Assembly (NCBI GenBank): GCA_027021095.1
Contig: JALUUZ010000385.1
Location: 1-8,872, forward strand
Length of the DNA: 8,872 nucleotides
Origin: Gammaproteobacteria bacterium
GTDB taxonomy: Bacteria > Pseudomonadota > Gammaproteobacteria > SZUA-21
Direction: 5' to 3'
In this document: in pieces, positions 6,717 to 8,872 of the stretch
Position numbering within the stretch: position 1 is the stretch's first letter
How the letters are laid out: each line of letters starts with the position of its first letter
Position numbers and translations under genes: made by a program
The notes under the pieces: generated by a model
The model's database searches: none
What the model saw: only the letters and a program-made list of their open reading frames with translations
Told to the model about the DNA's origin: nothing

Positions 6717-6732
6717 TGGCACAGGGCTTGCA
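6717..6732 (+). promoter_or_regulatory. Sigma-54 (RpoN) promoter, -24/-12
   Basis: TGGCAC (6717-6722), five bases, then TTGCA (6728-6732). The invariant GG (6718-6719) and GC (6730-6731) are separated by exactly 10 bases, as sigma-54 requires, and the flanks (TT before, T after) also agree with the consensus. The predicted start of transcription is near 6743. Nothing downstream reads as a gene before the terminator at 6927-6956, so the promoter appears to serve a non-coding RNA. An activator of the NtrC type would be needed, binding upstream in the 3' part of the preceding gene. Confidence 0.82.
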
Positions 6733-6742
6733 TCTTCCTAGA

Positions 6743-6956
6743 CATCGTCAGAAAGCTGTTGCACGACGACAGGCAAAAAAAGAGAGATTTTTTGCTAAAG
6801 GATATATGAAAGCGGTCGCTAAATCGTGTGAGCACAGATTTTGATCTTCTTTCTTCGATCGCAAAGCAAAGAAGATGACCGGTTTCATGCATTTATGACT
6901 CCTCCGGCGCAAACGAGCGCAATTTACCCTGCCGCCCACCGGCAGGGCTTTTTTTT
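6743..6956 (+). ncRNA. Predicted sigma-54-dependent small RNA, about 214 nt
   Basis: Defined by the sigma-54 promoter at one end and a strong intrinsic terminator at the other, with no convincing ORF between. Visible stems: CTGTTG 6756-6761 with CGACAG 6767-6772 (one G-T pair, loop 5); GCAAAAAA 6773-6780 with TTTTTTGC 6788-6795 (loop AGAGAGA); ATCTTCTTT 6844-6852 with AAAGAAGAT 6868-6876, continued by CTT/AAG around a bulged C; GCGC 6907-6910 with GCGC 6917-6920; then the terminator stem. AATTTA at 6921-6926 directly before the terminator and the following U8 tract are the usual Hfq-binding context. A CTCCTCC (6899-6905) is complementary to Shine-Dalgarno sequences. Sigma-54-driven sRNAs are known (Qrr, GlmY/GlmZ, CrcZ), but I see no resemblance to those. 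Alternative: a long 3' UTR of the preceding operon, since no terminator precedes it. Confidence 0.65.
6927..6956 (+). terminator. Strong rho-independent terminator
   Basis: CCCTGCCG (6927-6934) pairs perfectly with CGGCAGGG (6940-6947) around a CCCAC loop, followed by C and eight T (6949-6956). It is oriented for the + strand. It would end both the predicted small RNA and any read-through from the eight-gene operon, and it insulates the thioredoxin-domain gene from both. Confidence 0.95.
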
Positions 6957-6980
6957 GCCTGTGTGTTTTTGTAAGGCCGA

Positions 6981-7003
6981 TTTTTGACTCGGTGTGTCAA
7001 AAA
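6981..7003. repeat. AT-rich perfect inverted repeat
   Basis: TTTTTGAC (6981-6988) and GTCAAAAA (6996-7003) are exact inverted copies around TCGGTGT. An alternative stem, CCGA 6977-6980 with TCGG 6989-6992, overlaps it, and a similar CCGCCTTTTTGTCGGG follows at 7005-7020. It lies between the terminator and the next gene, so it could be an operator or a leader structure. It lacks the GC stem of a terminator. Confidence 0.45.
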
Positions 7004-7088
7004 ACCGCCTTTTTGTCGGGTAGACTGCGTTGCCGACATTACTCCCGCCCGCTTTGAACCAGCAGCGTATAGCGGCACACCAAAATCC

Positions 7089-7116
7089 TGTCTTTGTGGT
7101 ATAAATGCGGTACAAT
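7089..7116 (+). promoter_or_regulatory. Possible sigma-70 promoter of the thioredoxin-fusion gene
   Basis: TACAAT (7111-7116) is a good -10 element 51 nt before the ATG at 7168. The only -35 candidate at acceptable spacing is TGTCTT (7089-7094, spacer 16), which is poor. A second AT-rich hexamer, TATAAA at 7100-7105, overlaps. Some promoter is expected here because a terminator closes the region upstream. Confidence 0.3.
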
Positions 7117-7167
7117 CCGTGCGGAGTTTTATTGAGCGCCGGTCACGGCGTTATACAGGGATTATCG

Positions 7168-8466
7168 ATGAAAGCGGGGCACGGTCTTTTTTTCTGTTTT
7201 ATCACGGTGTTTTCGTTACTGGCACAGGCCGGCAGCGGCTATGACACCTTTTCGGTGGCGGTGTCGGATGAGACCGATGTGCCGGTACGCTTCTACGCGG
7301 CACCCGCGCCGCAGCCGGTGTCTTTGCTGTGGCTGCCGTCGGAGCGCGGTTTCCAGGCCAGTGAATACCGTACGGCGGAGGCGCTGGCGCAGGCTGGACT
7401 CAGCGTTTATTTTGCTGATCTGCATTCAGCCTATTTCGTGACCCGGACTTCGCGCAGTATCGATCAGTTCCGCGCGCGCGAGCTGGCCGTATTGATCGAT
7501 AAGCTGGGCAAGCGCAGCAACGGACGCCTTGTGCTGGTTTCCAGCGGCAAGGGGGTGATCGCGGTACTGCAGGCGATGCGCCAGTGGCAGCTGCGTTACC
7601 TGGCCAATGGGAGTAAGACCACCTTGGTGCAGGGCGCGGTGCTGATCAGCGGCAAATATTTCCTGCGTACACCGGAACCGGGCATGGAAGGTGAATTTTA
7701 TCCGGTGGTGTCATTGACCAGTATGCCGCTGGTGATGGTGCAGCCGGTCAAATCCCCTTGGTTCTGGAAGTTGTCGAAAACGGTCCCGGTACTGCGCCGC
7801 GGTGGAAGCCCGGTGTTCGTGCGTACCCTGGCTGGTGTCCGCGACCGGTTTTACTTTCGCCCTGATGCAACGCCGCTGGAACGGCAGACCGGGAGTAAGC
7901 TGGCGTTGATCTTGCGGCGTGCGGTGAGGTTGTTGCAACCCTATTCCAAACCTGTGTTCGCGGCGGCAAGCAAACCGGCGGCCAAACCTGCCAAGTCTGG
8001 GCGCAGCCGCAAGAGCGGACGGCGCCTGAGCATCTATCGCGGCAATCCTGTGCCACCGGCACTCGACCTTGAAACCTTGTCAGGCGGGCGGCTCGCTTTG
8101 CGGACGCTGAAACAGCATGTGGTGTTGGTAAACTTCTGGGCCAGCTGGTGCCCTCCCTGTGTCCACGAGATGCCGTCGATGCAGAAGCTCAGTGACCGTT
8201 TCAGCAGTCGTAAGTTCAGAATTCTTGCGGTCAACATGGGCGAAACCCGTGCGACCATCAACAGGTTTCTGCAACAGAAAGTAGCGGTGAATTTTCCGAT
8301 ACTGCTCGACAGTGACGGCAAGGCGCTGTCGCGCTGGAAAGTCTATGCCTTCCCTACCAGCTACCTGGTCGGCAAGAAAGGCAGTATTCGTTATGCTGTT
8401 TTCGGCGCGATCGACTGGTCCGCGCCGGCGGTCGTCGGTATCGTGGAAAAACTGCTCGCGGAATAA
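7168..8466 (+). CDS. Exported fusion: degenerate alpha/beta-hydrolase-like domain plus TlpA/ResA thioredoxin domain
   Basis: 432-aa predicted periplasmic protein. A signal peptide spans about 1-21 (hydrophobic core FFCFITVFSLLA, likely cut after AQA). Residues ~45-255 resemble an alpha/beta-hydrolase fold, but the nucleophile elbow reads SSGKG (125-129) where an active enzyme has G-x-S-x-G, so Gly replaces the Ser and the domain is probably non-catalytic. An Ala/Lys/Pro/Arg-rich linker (~262-290) joins it to a TlpA/ResA-type thioredoxin domain (~295-430) with WASWCPPC (Cys328 and Cys331) and the cis-Pro loop AFPTSYLV (Pro396). The second half should be a thiol-disulfide reductant or oxidant for exported proteins, for example in cytochrome or cofactor maturation. 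Start at ATG 7168 with AGGGA 6 nt upstream; the in-frame codon at 7105 would place 21 residues before the signal peptide. Transcribed alone. The thioredoxin call is firm; the N-terminal fold is less so. Confidence 0.88.
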   Translation: MKAGHGLFFCFITVFSLLAQAGSGYDTFSVAVSDETDVPVRFYAAPAPQPVSLLWLPSERGFQASEYRTAEALAQAGLSVYFADLHSAYFVTRTSRSIDQFRARELAVLIDKLGKRSNGRLVLVSSGKGVIAVLQAMRQWQLRYLANGSKTTLVQGAVLISGKYFLRTPEPGMEGEFYPVVSLTSMPLVMVQPVKSPWFWKLSKTVPVLRRGGSPVFVRTLAGVRDRFYFRPDATPLERQTGSKLALILRRAVRLLQPYSKPVFAAASKPAAKPAKSGRSRKSGRRLSIYRGNPVPPALDLETLSGGRLALRTLKQHVVLVNFWASWCPPCVHEMPSMQKLSDRFSSRKFRILAVNMGETRATINRFLQQKVAVNFPILLDSDGKALSRWKVYAFPTSYLVGKKGSIRYAVFGAIDWSAPAVVGIVEKLLAE

Positions 8467-8604
8467 GGCTGTCGAGGTATTTGATGTTTTGTGAACCGTT
8501 ACTGAGAGCTGATTCATAGTCCTGCGAACTGTCCATTGATTTGTAGTCCCCGGTTGCTATTTTTTACAGAGACGTTGACAGGTTCGCTGTTGGACCATCA
8601 GCGC

Positions 8605-8633
8605 ACCAGGCAAAGACGCGGTTTTTGCCTGGT
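8605..8633. repeat. 10-bp perfect hairpin downstream of the thioredoxin-fusion gene
   Basis: ACCAGGCAAA (8605-8614) pairs exactly with TTTGCCTGGT (8624-8633) around a 9-nt loop. No T-run follows on either strand, so it is not a standard terminator. It lies 138 nt after the stop codon and may stabilise the 3' end of the transcript or belong to a repeated element. Confidence 0.55.
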
Positions 8634-8755
8634 TTCACCAAAGCAGATACCAACAGGTATGACAACTAGCCAGCATTTCTTACCACCGTTCGTCGCGAGA
8701 CGGGGCAAGGGTGCGGCATGGGTGGCTTTCGCGACCGAGGAGCGCGCAGGCAAGT

Positions 8756-8792
8756 AGGGTGCGTTGTACGCACCACCACCACGATAGAACGC
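8756..8792. repeat. REP-like palindromic unit
   Basis: GGTGCGT (8758-8764) and ACGCACC (8768-8774) form a 7-bp stem with a 3-nt loop, and a second CGCACC at 8785-8790 offers an alternative partner for GGTGCG. Elements beginning TAGGGTGCGT and rich in GGTGCG/CGCACC are, as I recall, dispersed through many gammaproteobacterial genomes. Only one copy is in the window, so dispersal cannot be shown here. Confidence 0.5.
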
Positions 8793-8815
8793 ATCGCACC
8801 ACCCGAAGATGCTTT

Positions 8816-8844
8816 GCTGGCTCGCCGACCGAGCAAAAGCCAGC
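8816..8844. repeat. Inverted repeat near right edge
   Basis: GCTGGCT (8816-8822) and AGCCAGC (8838-8844) are exact inverted copies; inside, GCTCG (8820-8824) and CGAGC (8830-8834) form a competing stem around CCGAC. It follows the REP-like unit by 24 nt and could be part of the same composite repeat. Confidence 0.45.
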
Positions 8845-8872
8845 CAGGCCGTGCCATTGTGCCGTCGCAGTA

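Larger units (their letters stand above)
8467..8872. other. Non-coding tail region rich in inverted repeats
   Basis: About 400 nt with no supported gene. It holds a long-range inverted repeat (GCGAACTGTC 8524-8533 against GACA-G-GTTCGC 8577-8587, one bulged G), a 10-bp hairpin, a REP-like unit and a further palindrome near the right edge, listed separately. No clear intrinsic terminator for the preceding gene is seen; the T-run at 8559-8565 (TATTTTTTA) has no GC stem before it. Confidence 0.6.

Noticed and set aside
6824..6836. TGTGAGCACA as a CRP site
   Set aside because: Only one half-site (TGTGA) is present; no TCACA at the proper 6-base spacing.
6743..6956. CrcZ-like or Rsm-like RNA
   Set aside because: The AANAANAA motifs of CrcZ are missing, and only one GGA occurs in the transcript's central part, not the multiple stem-loop GGA motifs of RsmY/Z-type RNAs.
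8536..8757. Open frame of 73 codons on the + strand
   Set aside because: It starts with TTG without a ribosome site, runs through the hairpin region, has no recognisable motif, and its composition does not look protein-like.

Overview
The window reads as a chromosomal piece of a Gammaproteobacterium. The evidence is an Mla-type (MCE) lipid ABC transporter with an outer-membrane auxiliary lipoprotein, an HDOD-SpoIIE phosphatase, a textbook sigma-54 promoter, and REP-like palindromes. A sulfur-oxidising or related environmental lineage is a guess from overall style only. Every gene I can support is on the + strand.

Layout: (1) 1-116 is the C-terminal end of a Cys-rich protein, probably an ArsS-type radical SAM protein. 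(2) 117-310 is a leader containing a small hairpin and a perfect 12-bp palindrome just before the next gene. (3) 311-6692 is one tightly packed run of eight genes: HDOD-SpoIIE/PP2C phosphatase, RsbW-type HATPase kinase, STAS antagonist, MlaE-like permease, MlaF-like ATPase, MlaD-like MCE protein, DUF330/PqiC-like outer-membrane lipoprotein, and an unrecognised helical 169-aa protein. Several junctions overlap (2013/2023, 2447, 3612/3615) and the others are short. (4) 6693-7167 is non-coding. It holds a near-perfect sigma-54 promoter, about 214 nt with several hairpins and no convincing ORF, and a strong intrinsic terminator; together these look like an undescribed sigma-54-dependent small RNA. 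An AT-rich inverted repeat and the leader of the next gene follow. (5) 7168-8466 encodes an exported protein that fuses a degenerate alpha/beta-hydrolase-like domain to a TlpA/ResA-type thioredoxin domain. (6) 8467-8872 is non-coding and rich in inverted repeats, including a REP-like element.

How the genes may work together: the first three operon genes form a complete partner-switching module (phosphatase, kinase, phosphorylatable STAS protein), yet no sigma factor is present. The STAS gene instead sits 20 nt before the permease of a lipid transporter family whose E. coli member (MlaFEDB) has a STAS subunit, MlaB, bound to the ATPase. The inference is that this STAS protein is the MlaB-like subunit and that its phosphorylation gates phospholipid transport. 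That would make this a signal-controlled lipid trafficking system rather than a classical anti-sigma circuit. The sigma-54 RNA lies directly behind the operon and shares its terminator, so it may be linked to envelope or nitrogen/stress regulation, but no target can be named.
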